DNA from: Betaproteobacteria bacterium
Lineage (GTDB): Bacteria; Pseudomonadota; Gammaproteobacteria; Burkholderiales; Casimicrobiaceae
Length of the DNA: 64,000 bases
Direction of reading: 5' to 3'
Assembly (NCBI GenBank): GCA_016192065.1
Contig: JACPUX010000051.1
Location: 62,001-126,000 of the forward strand
A program made the translations under genes and the position numbers. Within the stretch, counting starts at the first letter, position 1, and every line of letters starts with the position of its first letter. Below the pieces are notes generated by a model. That model was not told where the DNA came from and searched no databases. It saw only the letters and a program-made list of their open reading frames with translations. This document shows positions 34,942-44,261 of the stretch, in pieces.

Positions 34942-35795
34942 GTTTTTCCTTGCCGCTCTTCGAGGTCCATCAGATCGACCAGAAGTTGCCTGCTGAATAG
35001 GCCCCGCTGTTCGAGATGGTGTTGCAAAACCTCCCGCATCAGTAGCTTCGCCTCACGCGCTGAATGCGCCTCGCTCAGGTCGCCGCTGGCCAGAGCCAGC
35101 AGCGTTTCCCCGGAGACCCGCGGAAACCGCCCTGGCGCTTCACGTTGCGGGCCACGGTCAAAGACATAATGGTACCGCGCGGCGGGCACAATCGACAGAC
35201 CGGTGTCAGCCTCGTGCCGCAAATTCATGGCGTAACCGAGCTCGGCCAGAAGCTTCAGCTCGAAGCCGCGCAACGCTGCCTCGGCAGGCGCGCCGCGGGC
35301 CAGGAGGCTGATCGTGGCGAGGTATTCCTGGTAGAGCCGGGGATGGGGGTCTTCGCGAGGCAGAAGCTTGAGCAGCAGCTCGTTGAGATAAAAGCCGCAG
35401 AGCAAGGCGGGACCGGGCAGCATGGGGAGTCCACCCAACCACTCGGCGCGTTGCAAAGTGCGCAATTCGCCTCTTCCCGACCAGGATAGGGACAGCGGCT
35501 GAAAGGCCTGCAGGAGCCCGCGCAATGCCGATCGGGGGCGCCGCGCGCCACGCGCCACCACCGCCAGTCGGCCATGAGTGGCGCTGAACACCTCGACCAC
35601 CAGGCTGGTCTCGCGATACGGGTGCGCATGCAAAACCAGTGCCGGTTCCTGGTCGCAGCGGGCGGAGTCGCCGCTCGCTGGTGTACCTTTCCGCCGCCCG
35701 CCTTCAGGTGAAAAAGGGGGGGGGCCGTTCGCGGGCTGCGCCCGCTCCGGCGTTTGGCTTGCGCCCCCTTCGGGCGGCCGCTCGGGGGCGCTCAT
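34938..35795 (-). CDS. recO: DNA repair protein RecO
   Basis: Recombination mediator of 285 residues that loads RecA with RecR. The OB-fold N-domain begins near ALVLHAHPYRETSLVVEVFS (about residue 53), followed by the usual helical C-domain. The first about 50 residues (Pro, Gly, Arg and Glu-rich) are unusual: RecO normally begins within about 10-30 residues of that motif. This extension carries a run of nine C (35716-35724) on the coding strand, so slippage would disrupt the frame. ATG 35795 is the only ATG that gives a full protein; a later non-ATG start is possible. It lies 17 bp after era and overlaps pdxJ. Confidence 0.88.
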   Translation of the reverse strand: MSAPERPPEGGASQTPERAQPANGPPPFSPEGGRRKGTPASGDSARCDQEPALVLHAHPYRETSLVVEVFSATHGRLAVVARGARRPRSALRGLLQAFQPLSLSWSGRGELRTLQRAEWLGGLPMLPGPALLCGFYLNELLLKLLPREDPHPRLYQEYLATISLLARGAPAEAALRGFELKLLAELGYAMNLRHEADTGLSIVPAARYHYVFDRGPQREAPGRFPRVSGETLLALASGDLSEAHSAREAKLLMREVLQHHLEQRGLFSRQLLVDLMDLEERQGKT

Positions 35796-35812
35796 GGCGT
35801 GGCCGGTTCGAG

Positions 35813-36766
35813 TCAGAAACCTTGGCGCCGCAGGGTCGCCTCGTCGTCGGCCCAGCCGCTTCTGACCCGAACCCACACTTCCAGGTAGATTCTGCCCCCG
35901 AAGAGCCGTTCCATGTCGAGGCGGGCCTCGGTGGCGATGCGCTTGATCATATCGCCGTCCTTGCCCAACAGGATCGGCTTCTGCCCGGGCTTGTCGACGA
36001 TTACCGCGGCGAAAATGCGCCGCAACTGGCCCTCCTGCTCGAAGTGGTCGATCACCACATTGCAGAAATAGGGCACTTCTTCGCCCAGCAGGCGGAAGAT
36101 TTTCTCGCGGATGAATTCGGCGGCAAGGAAACGTTCGTCCCGATCGGTGAGTTCGTCCGGAGGGTACAGGGCCTCCCCGGCCGGCAAGTGCTTGCCGATT
36201 TCCTCCAGGAGTTCCGGCAAGCCTTGGTCGCGACTCGCACTCACCGGGAGAATCGCGGCGAATTCTCGAACCTGGCTGATCTGCGCCACGAAGGGCAGCA
36301 AGCCCCGCTTGTCGGTGACCCGGTCGGTCTTGTTCACGGCCAGGATCACCGGCCGGTCCACGGGCAACAAGGGCAGCAGTGCGCGATCGGCCAGGTTGTA
36401 GCGGTTCGCCTCGACCACCCAGAGAACCACATCCACTTCGGCCAGCGATTGTTGTACCGCACGATTCATTTCGCGGTTGAGCGCGGTGCGGTGCGCAGTC
36501 TGAAAACCCGGCGTGTCGACGAATACGAACTGGCGCTCGCCGAGGCTCAAAATGCCGCGAACGCGCTGACGGGTAGTCTGGGCCTTGCGTGAGGTGATGC
36601 TGATCTTTTCGCCGATCAGGTGATTGAGCAGAGTCGACTTTCCGACGTTGGGTCGCCCCACCACGGCGATGGTGCCGGCATGGGCAATGGCTGCGGGAGA
36701 CGCGGCCCCCACAGCGGTCGTGACGGTGGCGGGGCCGGGTCCGTGTCGCGAAGGTCTGCCGCTCAT
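35813..36766 (-). CDS. era: GTPase Era
   Basis: Ribosome-maturation GTPase of 317 residues that binds 16S rRNA near its 3' end. G1 is VVGRPNVGKSTLLNHLIG, switch region KAQTTRQRVRGILS, G3 DTPGF, G4 NKTD, and the C-terminal KH domain contains ILLGKDGDMIKRIATEARLD. About 25 residues of Ala/Pro-rich sequence precede the G domain. ATG 36766 overlaps the rnc stop in ATGA. The rnc-era pair is conserved across proteobacteria. Confidence 0.96.
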   Translation of the reverse strand: MSGRPSRHGPGPATVTTAVGAASPAAIAHAGTIAVVGRPNVGKSTLLNHLIGEKISITSRKAQTTRQRVRGILSLGERQFVFVDTPGFQTAHRTALNREMNRAVQQSLAEVDVVLWVVEANRYNLADRALLPLLPVDRPVILAVNKTDRVTDKRGLLPFVAQISQVREFAAILPVSASRDQGLPELLEEIGKHLPAGEALYPPDELTDRDERFLAAEFIREKIFRLLGEEVPYFCNVVIDHFEQEGQLRRIFAAVIVDKPGQKPILLGKDGDMIKRIATEARLDMERLFGGRIYLEVWVRVRSGWADDEATLRRQGF

Positions 36767-37434
36767 CGAGTGAGCGCGATCTGGGCAAGCGCCGCCAGCG
36801 CAGCTTCCTGCTCGGCGGCACGCCGGTTGCGCCCGCAACCTGTGGAGCTGATACCGAGATCGGGCAGATCGCACCGTACCTCGAAGCTCTGCGCGTGCGC
36901 TTCACCCGTGATGCTGGCGACGCCATAACTCGGTAGCGGCAAGCGCCGTCCTTGCAGGAACTCTTGCAGGCGGGTCTTGGGGTCCTTGCTCTGCTCGCCC
37001 GTGGCCAGGCGCGACATTGGTTCGGCATAGAGCCGAGCGATCACCGCGCGGGCCGCTTCAAAACCACCGTCGAGGTAGACCGCGCCGAAGATCGCCTCCA
37101 GCGCGTCGGCCAGGATGGACGGGCGGGACGCCCCGCCGCTGCGGCTTTCTCCCTCCCCCAGGCGCAGCTTGGCCCCGAGATCGAGCGCCACGGCGAGTTC
37201 GTGCAGCGTTTCACGATTGACCAGATTTGCCCGCATGCGCGACAGCTGCCCTTCGGGAAGATCGGGAAACCGCTGGTACAGCAGCGTGGCGACGACGCAG
37301 TTAAGAACACTGTCGCCGACGAACTCCACGCGCTCATTGTGCTGCGGCCCGAAACTGCGATGGGTGAGTGCCTGATCAAGCAGGTTGTGCTCGGCAAAGC
37401 GATAGCCGAGCGCTTCGCACAGATCTGTGGGCAT
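36763..37434 (-). CDS. rnc: Ribonuclease III
   Basis: Double-strand-specific endoribonuclease of 223 residues that processes rRNA and mRNA. The catalytic signature is NERVEFVGDSVLNCVVATLL (Glu, Asp) and later ALEAIFGAVYLDGG; a C-terminal double-stranded-RNA-binding domain (about 153-221) begins DPKTRLQEFLQGR. It is coupled to era by an ATGA overlap and follows the DUF4845 gene by 6 bp. Confidence 0.96.
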   Translation of the reverse strand: MPTDLCEALGYRFAEHNLLDQALTHRSFGPQHNERVEFVGDSVLNCVVATLLYQRFPDLPEGQLSRMRANLVNRETLHELAVALDLGAKLRLGEGESRSGGASRPSILADALEAIFGAVYLDGGFEAARAVIARLYAEPMSRLATGEQSKDPKTRLQEFLQGRRLPLPSYGVASITGEAHAQSFEVRCDLPDLGISSTGCGRNRRAAEQEAALAALAQIALTR

Positions 37435-37440
37435 TGGTCC

Positions 37441-37791
37441 TCAGCGTCGGGCGGAGGCGTCGAACTCGAAGTAGAGACTGACATTGGAAACGAGCGGAAT
37501 CTTCTTGATATAGGAAACGCTAATAACCAATTGCCCGCTTTCCTTGCCGATATCGAGATCCGTCGAGTTTACGGATTCGATGTATTCAGTCGCGAGTTTT
37601 CTTTCGAATACCCGCCGAATCTCGCTCGGTTGGAGATCTTTGGCCTCCATCACTGTCGTCGACAACATCTTCTTGATGGAGAAATACTCGACATACACCG
37701 GCGTCACTTTGAAACCGACCAGCGCCGCTGCCGCGACCAGGACCGCCAGCATGATAAAGCCAAGAAAGGATATACCCTGCTCTTTGCGCAT
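37441..37791 (-). CDS. DUF4845 membrane protein
   Basis: Protein of 116 residues with one N-terminal membrane segment (GISFLGFIMLAVLVAAAALV) then a short extracytoplasmic domain with PVYVEYFSIKKMLSTTVMEA. It belongs by sequence pattern and position to the DUF4845 family, found between lepB and rnc in many betaproteobacteria and gammaproteobacteria. Its function is unknown. The constant position between signal peptidase and RNase III suggests a membrane-associated role, but nothing in the chain shows a reaction. Confidence 0.87.
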   Translation of the reverse strand: MRKEQGISFLGFIMLAVLVAAAALVGFKVTPVYVEYFSIKKMLSTTVMEAKDLQPSEIRRVFERKLATEYIESVNSTDLDIGKESGQLVISVSYIKKIPLVSNVSLYFEFDASARR

Positions 37792-37808
37792 TCCCTACTC
37801 CCTTCGCG

Positions 37809-38627
37809 TCAATGTACGCTCTGGCCGATGCGCTCGAAGGCGAAGCTGCTCAGATCGTCCCAGTTGAACCAGATGAAAAAGGCCTTACCGCGAATGTGAT
37901 CGTCGGGGACGAATCCCCAGTAGCGGCTGTCCTCGCTGTTGTCCCGGTTGTCACCCATCATGAGGTAGTGGCCCGCGGGCACCTTGCACCGGAAACCGTG
38001 ATCATTGTAATCACAGTTTTCCCGACCGGGAAAGCTCCGTACTCCCGAGAGCCTTACCGGTGGGATTTCCGGACTGCGAGCGATGGCGTGACTAACTCCG
38101 GATAGAGACTCCCTGAACCGCTCGGTGGTGACAAAACTCGCGCCACCCTCCAGGTAACTATAGCTACCGTCAGCCACCAGTTCCATCTTTTCGCCGTTAA
38201 TCAGAAGCTGCTTGTCGCGATAGACCACCTCGTCGCCAGGCACTCCGACCACGCGCTTGATGTAGTCGAGCGTGGGATCGAGCGGATAGCGGAAAACCAC
38301 TACGTCGCCGCGGCGTGGGTCATTGATGGGAATGATCTTGCGTTCGATGATGGGTAGACGTATGCCGTAAGTGTACTTGTTGACCAGAATGAAATCGCCG
38401 ACGACCAGGGTAGGCCGCATCGAGCTGGAAGGAATCTTGAAGGGTTCCACCAGAAATGAGCGCAGTGCGAAGACCAGGAGAATCACCGGGAAGAAGCTCT
38501 TGCTGTACTCCACCCACCAGGGCTCACGTTCACTTTCAGCGCGCCGCTTGCGCAAATAGACGCGATCGAGCAAGGCGATGGCGCCGGTGACCAGCAGGAA
38601 AACGAACAGAATCAGCGGAAAGTTCAT
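37809..38627 (-). CDS. lepB: Signal peptidase I
   Basis: Inner-membrane serine protease of 272 residues that removes signal peptides from exported proteins. Two N-terminal membrane segments are followed by the catalytic serine box FKIPSSSMRPTLVVGDFILV, the lysine box DYIKRVVGVPGDEV and the conserved GDNRDNSEDSRYWGFV. Length fits proteobacterial type I peptidases. It follows lepA by 110 bp. That gap shows no clear signal. Confidence 0.96.
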   Translation of the reverse strand: MNFPLILFVFLLVTGAIALLDRVYLRKRRAESEREPWWVEYSKSFFPVILLVFALRSFLVEPFKIPSSSMRPTLVVGDFILVNKYTYGIRLPIIERKIIPINDPRRGDVVVFRYPLDPTLDYIKRVVGVPGDEVVYRDKQLLINGEKMELVADGSYSYLEGGASFVTTERFRESLSGVSHAIARSPEIPPVRLSGVRSFPGRENCDYNDHGFRCKVPAGHYLMMGDNRDNSEDSRYWGFVPDDHIRGKAFFIWFNWDDLSSFAFERIGQSVH

Positions 38628-38737
38628 GACCGGAAAAGGCTTTCTTCAGACTGGAGAATGCGTTGATTATCACCGCGCCGCGGGGCGTGGCGCCAGCACC
38701 AGGACGTCGATTCGCCCCTTCGAAAAGACGTTTGATC

Positions 38738-40534
38738 TCATTTTCCATCCCCGACTTGAAGGATGGCAAGAAAAGCTTCCTGGGGGATTTCCACATTGCC
38801 GACCGCCTTCATGCGCCGTTTGCCGGCCTTCTGCTTTTCCAGCAGCTTGCGCTTCCTGGTGATATCTCCGCCATAGCACTTGGCCAGCACGTTCTTGCGC
38901 ATGGCTTTGATGTTCTCGCGGGCGATGATTTGCGAGCCGATCGCCGCCTGCACCGCGACATCGAACATCTGCCTGGGAATGAGCTGGCGCATGCGCGCGG
39001 CCACCTCCCGCCCGCGATACATGGCATTCGAGCGATGCACCATCACCGACAAGGCGTCGACGCGATCACCATTGATCAGGATGTCGAGCTTGACCACATC
39101 GGCGGCACGGAACTCCTTGAACTCGTAATCGAGCGAGGCGTAGCCACGGGAGACTGATTTCAGCTTGTCGAAGAAGTCCATCACCACTTCGGCCATGGGC
39201 AACTCGTAGGTGAGCATGACCTGCCGACCGAGGTATTGCATGTTCTTTTGCGTGCCGCGCTTGTCGGTGCAAAGCGTGATTACAGTACCTACATATTCCT
39301 GGGGCATGAGGATGTGCGCGGTAATGATCGGCTCGCGGATTTCCTCGACCTTGGACAGATCGGGCAAACGTGAGGGATTCTCGATCTCGCACACGCTGCC
39401 ATCGCGCAGGAGTACTTCGTACACCACCGTGGGCGCGGTGGTGATGAGATCCATGTCGTATTCGCGCTCCAGGCGCTCCTGCACGATGTCCATGTGGAGC
39501 AGGCCGAGAAAACCGCAGCGAAAACCGAAGCCCAGCGCCTGGGAAACTTCCGGTTCGTAGTGAAGCGAGGAGTCATTGAGTTTTAGCTTCAGCAGGGCGT
39601 CCCGTAGAGCATCGTATTGGTTGGCCTCGACCGGATAGAGTCCGGCGAAAACCTGCGGCTTGATTTCCTTGAAACCCGGCAAGGCCTTGGCCGCGCGCCG
39701 TGTCACCAAGGTAACGGTGTCACCCACCCGGGCGGCCTGAAGTTCCTTGATGCCGGCGATGATGAAGCCCACCTCTCCGGCGCCAAGTTCCGGGCGCGAC
39801 AGCGACTTGGGGGTGAACACGCCGACTTGTTCGCACAGATAGCTGGCCTGCGTGGACATCAGCAGGATTTTGTCCTTGGGCTTCAACGTTCCCTGCATCA
39901 CCCTGACCAGCATCACCACGCCGACGTAGTTGTCGAACCAGGAATCGATGATTAGCGCCTGCAACGGTGCGTCGGGATCGCCCTGGGGCGGCGGGATGCG
40001 CGCGATCACGGCTTCGAGGATGTCATCGATACCCTCACCGGTCTTGGCGCTGGCCCGAATGGCCTCCTTGGCGTCGATGCCGATGATGTCCTCGATTTCC
40101 GTGATCACCCGATCTGGATCAGCCGAGGGCAGATCAATCTTGTTGAGCACGGGCACCACTTCCACCCTTTGCTCGATGGCCGTGTAGCAGTTCGCCACGG
40201 TCTGGGCTTCCACACCCTGCGAGGCGTCCACCACCAGGAGCGCTCCTTCGCAGGCGGCGAGCGAACGCGACACCTCATAAGAGAAGTCGACGTGCCCGGG
40301 CGTATCAATGAGGTTGAGCGCGTAGGTCTCGCCGTCACGGGCGACGTAGGTCAACGCGGCGGTTTGCGCCTTGATGGTGATGCCGCGCTCGCGCTCGAGA
40401 TCCATGGAATCGAGGACTTGTTCCGACATTTCGCGGTCGGACAAGCCGCCACAGCGCTGGATGAAGCGGTCGGCCAGCGTGGACTTGCCGTGGTCGATGT
40501 GGGCAATGATCGAAAAGTTGCGAATGCGCTGCAC
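38738..40534 (-). CDS. lepA: Elongation factor 4 (LepA)
   Basis: Ribosomal translocase-like GTPase of 598 residues that helps ribosomes under stress. G1 is [15 protein letters not shown], followed by [14 protein letters not shown] and [12 protein letters not shown]; domains II to IV and the LepA-specific C-terminus ([20 protein letters not shown]) are present. The start is GTG 40534, which gives [17 protein letters not shown] as in other LepA proteins; the ribosome binding site is weak. A strong rho-independent terminator lies at 40546-40571, only 11 bases ahead of this start codon. Confidence 0.96.
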   Translation of the reverse strand: MQRIRNFSIIAHIDHGKSTLADRFIQRCGGLSDREMSEQVLDSMDLERERGITIKAQTAALTYVARDGETYALNLIDTPGHVDFSYEVSRSLAACEGALLVVDASQGVEAQTVANCYTAIEQRVEVVPVLNKIDLPSADPDRVITEIEDIIGIDAKEAIRASAKTGEGIDDILEAVIARIPPPQGDPDAPLQALIIDSWFDNYVGVVMLVRVMQGTLKPKDKILLMSTQASYLCEQVGVFTPKSLSRPELGAGEVGFIIAGIKELQAARVGDTVTLVTRRAAKALPGFKEIKPQVFAGLYPVEANQYDALRDALLKLKLNDSSLHYEPEVSQALGFGFRCGFLGLLHMDIVQERLEREYDMDLITTAPTVVYEVLLRDGSVCEIENPSRLPDLSKVEEIREPIITAHILMPQEYVGTVITLCTDKRGTQKNMQYLGRQVMLTYELPMAEVVMDFFDKLKSVSRGYASLDYEFKEFRAADVVKLDILINGDRVDALSVMVHRSNAMYRGREVAARMRQLIPRQMFDVAVQAAIGSQIIARENIKAMRKNVLAKCYGGDITRKRKLLEKQKAGKRRMKAVGNVEIPQEAFLAILQVGDGK

Positions 40535-40545
40535 AGGGAAATCCG

Positions 40546-40571
40546 AAAAAAAAGGACACTTCTCAGTGCCC
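40546..40571 (-). terminator. Rho-independent terminator directly upstream of lepA
   Basis: On the minus strand GGGCACT (40571-40565) pairs with AGTGTCC (40560-40554, one G-U) across a GAGA loop and is followed by eight T (40553-40546). It lies 75 bp after the glutaredoxin-like gene's stop and 11 bases before the lepA GTG. It may end the rpoE-mucD transcript, or act as an attenuator that lepA transcription must read through. Confidence 0.82.
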
Positions 40572-40646
40572 TCTCGACAAACGAAGAGTCTTCATCCGAA
40601 ACTTGACCGGAACAATCCGCGCAAGGCCCGGAAATTGCATGCGATT

Positions 40647-40910
40647 TTACCGCATCTGGGGGAAATAAGCATCCAGCCGCGCCACCTCCAAACGGTAATG
40701 GCACAATTCCTGGCCCGCAGCCACCAGGACCGGTACGGTTTCGCCGTACCGGTCCTCGAGTTCCTCGATGCCCTCGATGTCCACCCACTCGATCTGGTAG
40801 CCGTATCGCGGCTGCAGGGCTTGCAAGGCGGCCATCATGTCCGCGCAGAGCGTACAGTAGGACCGCCCATAGACCTTCAACACTGCTTGAGCCGCCGAAT
40901 CAGGGCTCAA
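40647..40910 (-). CDS. Glutaredoxin-like (DUF836-type) thioredoxin-fold protein
   Basis: Small thioredoxin-fold protein of 87 residues. It carries a C-x-x-C pair in YGRSYCTLCADMMAAL, and the cis-proline region YGETVPVLVAAGQELCHYRL. It fits the small glutaredoxin/DUF836 family that often sits between mucD and lepA in betaproteobacteria. A redox role is likely but the substrate is unknown. ATG 40910 overlaps the mucD stop in ATGA, so it is translated with mucD, and a terminator follows it. Confidence 0.85.
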   Translation of the reverse strand: MSPDSAAQAVLKVYGRSYCTLCADMMAALQALQPRYGYQIEWVDIEGIEELEDRYGETVPVLVAAGQELCHYRLEVARLDAYFPQMR

Positions 40911-42319
40911 TCGGCGAGCTTGATACTGGCGAACAACTGAGCGTCCTCGCGCCGCAAAAGCAAGGTCACGGTGGCGTTCTTGTCGGCTTTGGCGAGCACC
41001 GTATTGAGTTGCTCGACGCTTTTGATCTCGGTGCTAACCCCCTTGTGGATCACCGCCATGAGCACGTCGCCGGCCTGCAAGTTGGCGCGGCCGCCGTTGA
41101 CCACGTCATCGATCACCACGCCGTGCTTGACCCCGAGTTCACGCTTCTGCTCGTCAGTAAGTTCGCTCACCATCAGTCCCAGGCGGTTGGGCTTGGCCTT
41201 TTCCTTGGGAGCCTTGCCGCCACGCTGGGTGCGCTTGCCCCCGACCTCGTCCTTCCATTCTTCGACCGTGATCGCCAAGTCCTTGGTCGAGCCCTTGCGC
41301 CAGACCGTCGCCGTGGTCTTGCTGCCCGGCTTGACGCCGGCAACGATGCGCGGCAGATCGCTGTTGCTGGTTACCGCCCGGCCGTCGAACTTGAGAATGA
41401 TGTCGCCTGGTTCAATGCCGGCCTTGTCGGCGGGGCCGCCCTTGGCAACCGAATTGACCAGAGCGCCAGTCGCCTTGGCCAGGCCAAAGGCCTCGGCCTT
41501 CTCCTTGTCGACCTCCTGGATGGAAACGCCGATGCGGCCGCGCGTGACTCTGCCGGTCGCGCGCAACTGGCTGACCACGTCCATCGCGACATCGATGGGG
41601 ATGGCGAAAGCCAGACCCATATAGCCACCAGTGCGACTATAGATCAGGGTGTTGATGCCCACCACCTCGCCTTTGAGATTCATCAGCGGCCCGCCGGAGT
41701 TGCCTGGATTGATGGCTGCATCGGTCTGGATGAAGGGCACCAGGGCATCCTGCACACGGTCACGCCCCTTGGCGCTGACGATACCGGCGGTGATGGTATT
41801 TTCCAGTCCGAAGGGCTGGCCAATCGCCACCACCCACTCGCCCACTTTGAGCTTGTTGGGGTCGCCGATCGTGACGCGCGGCAAGTTCGCTGCTTCGATC
41901 TTGATCACCGCCACGTCGGTGCGCTTGTCCACACCCACCACTCTGGCCTTGAATTCGCGCTTGTCGGTGAGCTTGACGTCAACCTCTTCGGCCCCATCAA
42001 CCACATGGCTGTTGGTGACGACATAGCCATCGGCGGAGATGATGAACCCCGACCCGGCCGCCTGCTGCTGGAACTCGCGCTGCGGACCGCGCGGAAAGCC
42101 GAAGCGCTTGAAGAACTCGTAGAACGGATCATCCTCCGACATTTGCGGAAGCTGCCCTCCGAGCTTGGCCTTGTGCGTGGCACTGATATTGACCACCGCT
42201 GGGCCATGCTTCTCATAGAGCTCGGTAAAATCCGGCAGGTCCGCGTAAGCGATCGTCGGAGCGATCAGCACCGCGAGGAATCCGACCAACCTAAAGAATC
42301 CATACAACTTTGCTTTCAT
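40907..42319 (-). CDS. mucD: DegP/MucD-type periplasmic serine protease
   Basis: HtrA-family envelope protease/chaperone of 470 residues. Signal peptide MKAKLYGFFRLVGFLAVLIA ... ending AYA; the trypsin-like domain has His in VVTNSHVVDGAEE, Asp in VDKRTDVAVIKIEA and Ser in DAAINPGNSGGPLMNLKGEV; two PDZ domains follow. Length and its place after rpoE-rseABC match MucD, which degrades misfolded envelope proteins and dampens sigma-E signalling. It is 24 bp after rseC. Confidence 0.94.
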   Translation of the reverse strand: MKAKLYGFFRLVGFLAVLIAPTIAYADLPDFTELYEKHGPAVVNISATHKAKLGGQLPQMSEDDPFYEFFKRFGFPRGPQREFQQQAAGSGFIISADGYVVTNSHVVDGAEEVDVKLTDKREFKARVVGVDKRTDVAVIKIEAANLPRVTIGDPNKLKVGEWVVAIGQPFGLENTITAGIVSAKGRDRVQDALVPFIQTDAAINPGNSGGPLMNLKGEVVGINTLIYSRTGGYMGLAFAIPIDVAMDVVSQLRATGRVTRGRIGVSIQEVDKEKAEAFGLAKATGALVNSVAKGGPADKAGIEPGDIILKFDGRAVTSNSDLPRIVAGVKPGSKTTATVWRKGSTKDLAITVEEWKDEVGGKRTQRGGKAPKEKAKPNRLGLMVSELTDEQKRELGVKHGVVIDDVVNGGRANLQAGDVLMAVIHKGVSTEIKSVEQLNTVLAKADKNATVTLLLRREDAQLFASIKLAD

Positions 42320-42343
42320 CTTTCCATCCTTGCTACGTTCAAT

Positions 42344-42787
42344 TCAAGTCCGTGACACGTCCCGGCGCAGGATCGACGTTCGGCAGACTCTGCGCGTCGC
42401 CGCCCGTCCCTGCACCCACCTTCCCCAAACAAACCCCGTCGCCAAACCGACCACGGCACCCAAAGCTGCCGCGCCATCGTCGCGGCCCTGGACCGCTTGG
42501 CCAAGCAGCGCGCCGCTCAGCGCCAGCATCAGCGGCAGGAGGTAGACCCACCAGGCCACCCGCCAGACTGCGCCATCCTGAACCCCAACGATCACTGCGT
42601 CACCGGGCAACGCGCCAATCGGATTGGCCACCCGGATCAGCCCCTCGGAACCAGCACTGCGGGAGGATCCGCGATTGACCGAGCAGGCAAGGTTTTCCTG
42701 ACAATGCCCGCAACCAACCGGCCTCGAGGCCTCGATCCACGCGTCGCCCCCTTCGACCCTGGCAACCCGGGCAAAGTTTTCAATCAT
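42344..42787 (-). CDS. rseC: RseC/SoxR-reducing-system protein
   Basis: Inner-membrane protein of 147 residues. The N-terminal cytoplasmic part has the cysteine-rich motif PVGCGHCQENLACSVNR typical of RseC, followed by two membrane segments (WWVYLLPLMLALSGALLG and ALGAVVGLATGFVWG). RseC positively affects sigma-E in some bacteria and shares a domain with the SoxR-reducing Rnf-associated proteins. It overlaps rseB by 4 bp. Confidence 0.9.
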   Translation of the reverse strand: MIENFARVARVEGGDAWIEASRPVGCGHCQENLACSVNRGSSRSAGSEGLIRVANPIGALPGDAVIVGVQDGAVWRVAWWVYLLPLMLALSGALLGQAVQGRDDGAAALGAVVGLATGFVWGRWVQGRAATRRVCRTSILRRDVSRT

Positions 42788-43752
42788 CGGCGACGGGTAA
42801 TGGATCCGGCAATCCGCTGCACGGTTTCGCCGGGGGTTTCACCCAGCACGGTAATCAAGTGGTCGTCAATCTGAAGCGCGTAAACGTTGATGGCGCCAGT
42901 CCTGACCAGGCCCTGCCCGTGCGCTTGACCCTTATGGGTTTCGACAAAGACCGAAACCGCCACCAAGCCATCGGAAAACACCAGGTGAGCAACCGGGTCC
43001 GGCTTACCGGTGATGGTGCGGAACATCTCTACGATCTTGGTGAACCCTGGCGGCAGGTACGCAACCTGCCAACCGGTGTCCTGAAGTACCCCAACCGCTG
43101 GGCTGACTTTCAGCACCTTCCAGTCTGGTGGCAGCCGGCCGATACTGGGACGAACCGAGCTGCGTTCGATCTTGCCTCCGACCCTGAGATCGGTGAACAT
43201 GAACTGTTCGATGACTTCGTTCTTGTCGTTGACCATGCGAGCCTTGAGCAGCAGTCCACTGGCATTGTCGGTCCAGAACTGGTGCCCATAACGCAGTCCG
43301 TCCTTAGGCTCGAACACGTAGGCGCGCGCCTCGACCCCGGCAACACGGGCGAGTTCGCCCTGGCGAAAATTGTAGTTCTGGGAAAGTGTCGCCATCTGCT
43401 GCGGCAAGAGCGCTGGAAAGGCATTGCGGGCGCTGCGCTGTTCGATGCGCACGACGCGCAATTCCGGATAGAAGCAGGTCACCTGATCATTGCTGCGCAC
43501 GATTTCGCGCATCGGGCCTTCTAGACTAATCAGCCGCTCCTGCTCGCCTTGAACATCATTGAGGTGGAATAGCCGGGAAGTCTCGACGCGATTGCCGTGC
43601 TGATACACCACCGTGCCCACGTAATTGAGCTGGCGTGCCGCATTGGCCACAGTTTGCAGCCATTCCGCCGCTCCCGGCGCCGCGCCTTGCTCCGCCAGGG
43701 CCAGCCCGGAAGCGACCAGCCCGGTCCAAAACCACCACACCCTCCGCATCAT
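42784..43752 (-). CDS. rseB: Sigma-E regulator RseB/MucB
   Basis: Periplasmic protein of 322 residues that shields the anti-sigma factor RseA from proteolysis and senses envelope stress or lipopolysaccharide. It starts with an apparent signal peptide (VWWFWTGLVASGLALA) and has family stretches TVANAARQLNYVGTVVYQHG and LRYGHQFWTDNASGLLLKA. The start region reads ATG ATG; either is possible. It overlaps rseA by one base in a stop-start arrangement, and rseC by 4 bp. Confidence 0.93.
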   Translation of the reverse strand: MMRRVWWFWTGLVASGLALAEQGAAPGAAEWLQTVANAARQLNYVGTVVYQHGNRVETSRLFHLNDVQGEQERLISLEGPMREIVRSNDQVTCFYPELRVVRIEQRSARNAFPALLPQQMATLSQNYNFRQGELARVAGVEARAYVFEPKDGLRYGHQFWTDNASGLLLKARMVNDKNEVIEQFMFTDLRVGGKIERSSVRPSIGRLPPDWKVLKVSPAVGVLQDTGWQVAYLPPGFTKIVEMFRTITGKPDPVAHLVFSDGLVAVSVFVETHKGQAHGQGLVRTGAINVYALQIDDHLITVLGETPGETVQRIAGSITRRR

Positions 43753-44261
43753 CAGCGCGCTTCCTGCCCCGATTCCGCCACCGTACGAATGTAGGGGCGC
43801 ACACCCTGCAAGGCGGTCGCCGGAGAATAGGCCTGGTGCACCATGAGATAGTCGTTGTACCCAGCGCTTTGCAGCGGCCGCACCGCCGCCACCGACACCT
43901 TCTCGGCGGTCTGAACCTGCGCGGTCGCCCCAAGCGGCGGAGCGGGAATCTCGCGCAAGCCTATCCAGCCGACCACCGCCACGGCGGCGACGCTGGCGGC
44001 AACGGCCCAGGGCACGAATTGCGGGCGGGGGACACGGCGGGGCGGAGCGAGCACCGTCGGCTCGGCGGCAAGCCGCTCGCTGAATCGCTCGTGAAATCCT
44101 GGTGCGACGCTGGCGCTCTGACGCAGCGCATCACCGATCAGATGATAGGCAACCCAGACTTCGAGGGCCTTCCCATCGCCGAGTCTCGCGCATACACGCT
44201 CCAACTGCGCGGCTTCGAGCTCGCCATCCACCAACTGAGAAATCTCTTCCCCCATCACCAT
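43752..44261 (-). CDS. rseA: Sigma-E anti-sigma factor RseA
   Basis: Inner-membrane anti-sigma factor of 169 residues. The cytoplasmic N-domain (EEISQLVDGELEAAQLERV, WVAYHLIGDALRQS) is the sigma-binding RseA fold; a single membrane segment lies at about 97-117 (FVPWAVAASVAAVAVVGWIG). The periplasmic C-terminus is short. The tail EVWVAYH fits betaproteobacterial members. It overlaps rpoE by 7 bp, as expected for a sigma/anti-sigma pair. Confidence 0.92.
   Translation of the reverse strand: MVMGEEISQLVDGELEAAQLERVCARLGDGKALEVWVAYHLIGDALRQSASVAPGFHERFSERLAAEPTVLAPPRRVPRPQFVPWAVAASVAAVAVVGWIGLREIPAPPLGATAQVQTAEKVSVAAVRPLQSAGYNDYLMVHQAYSPATALQGVRPYIRTVAESGQEAR

Noticed and set aside
34938-37028. 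A 696-residue fusion of RecO with an upstream protein
   Set aside because: The extra residues are translated from era and rnc in a shadow frame; RecO starts at ATG 35795 or later.
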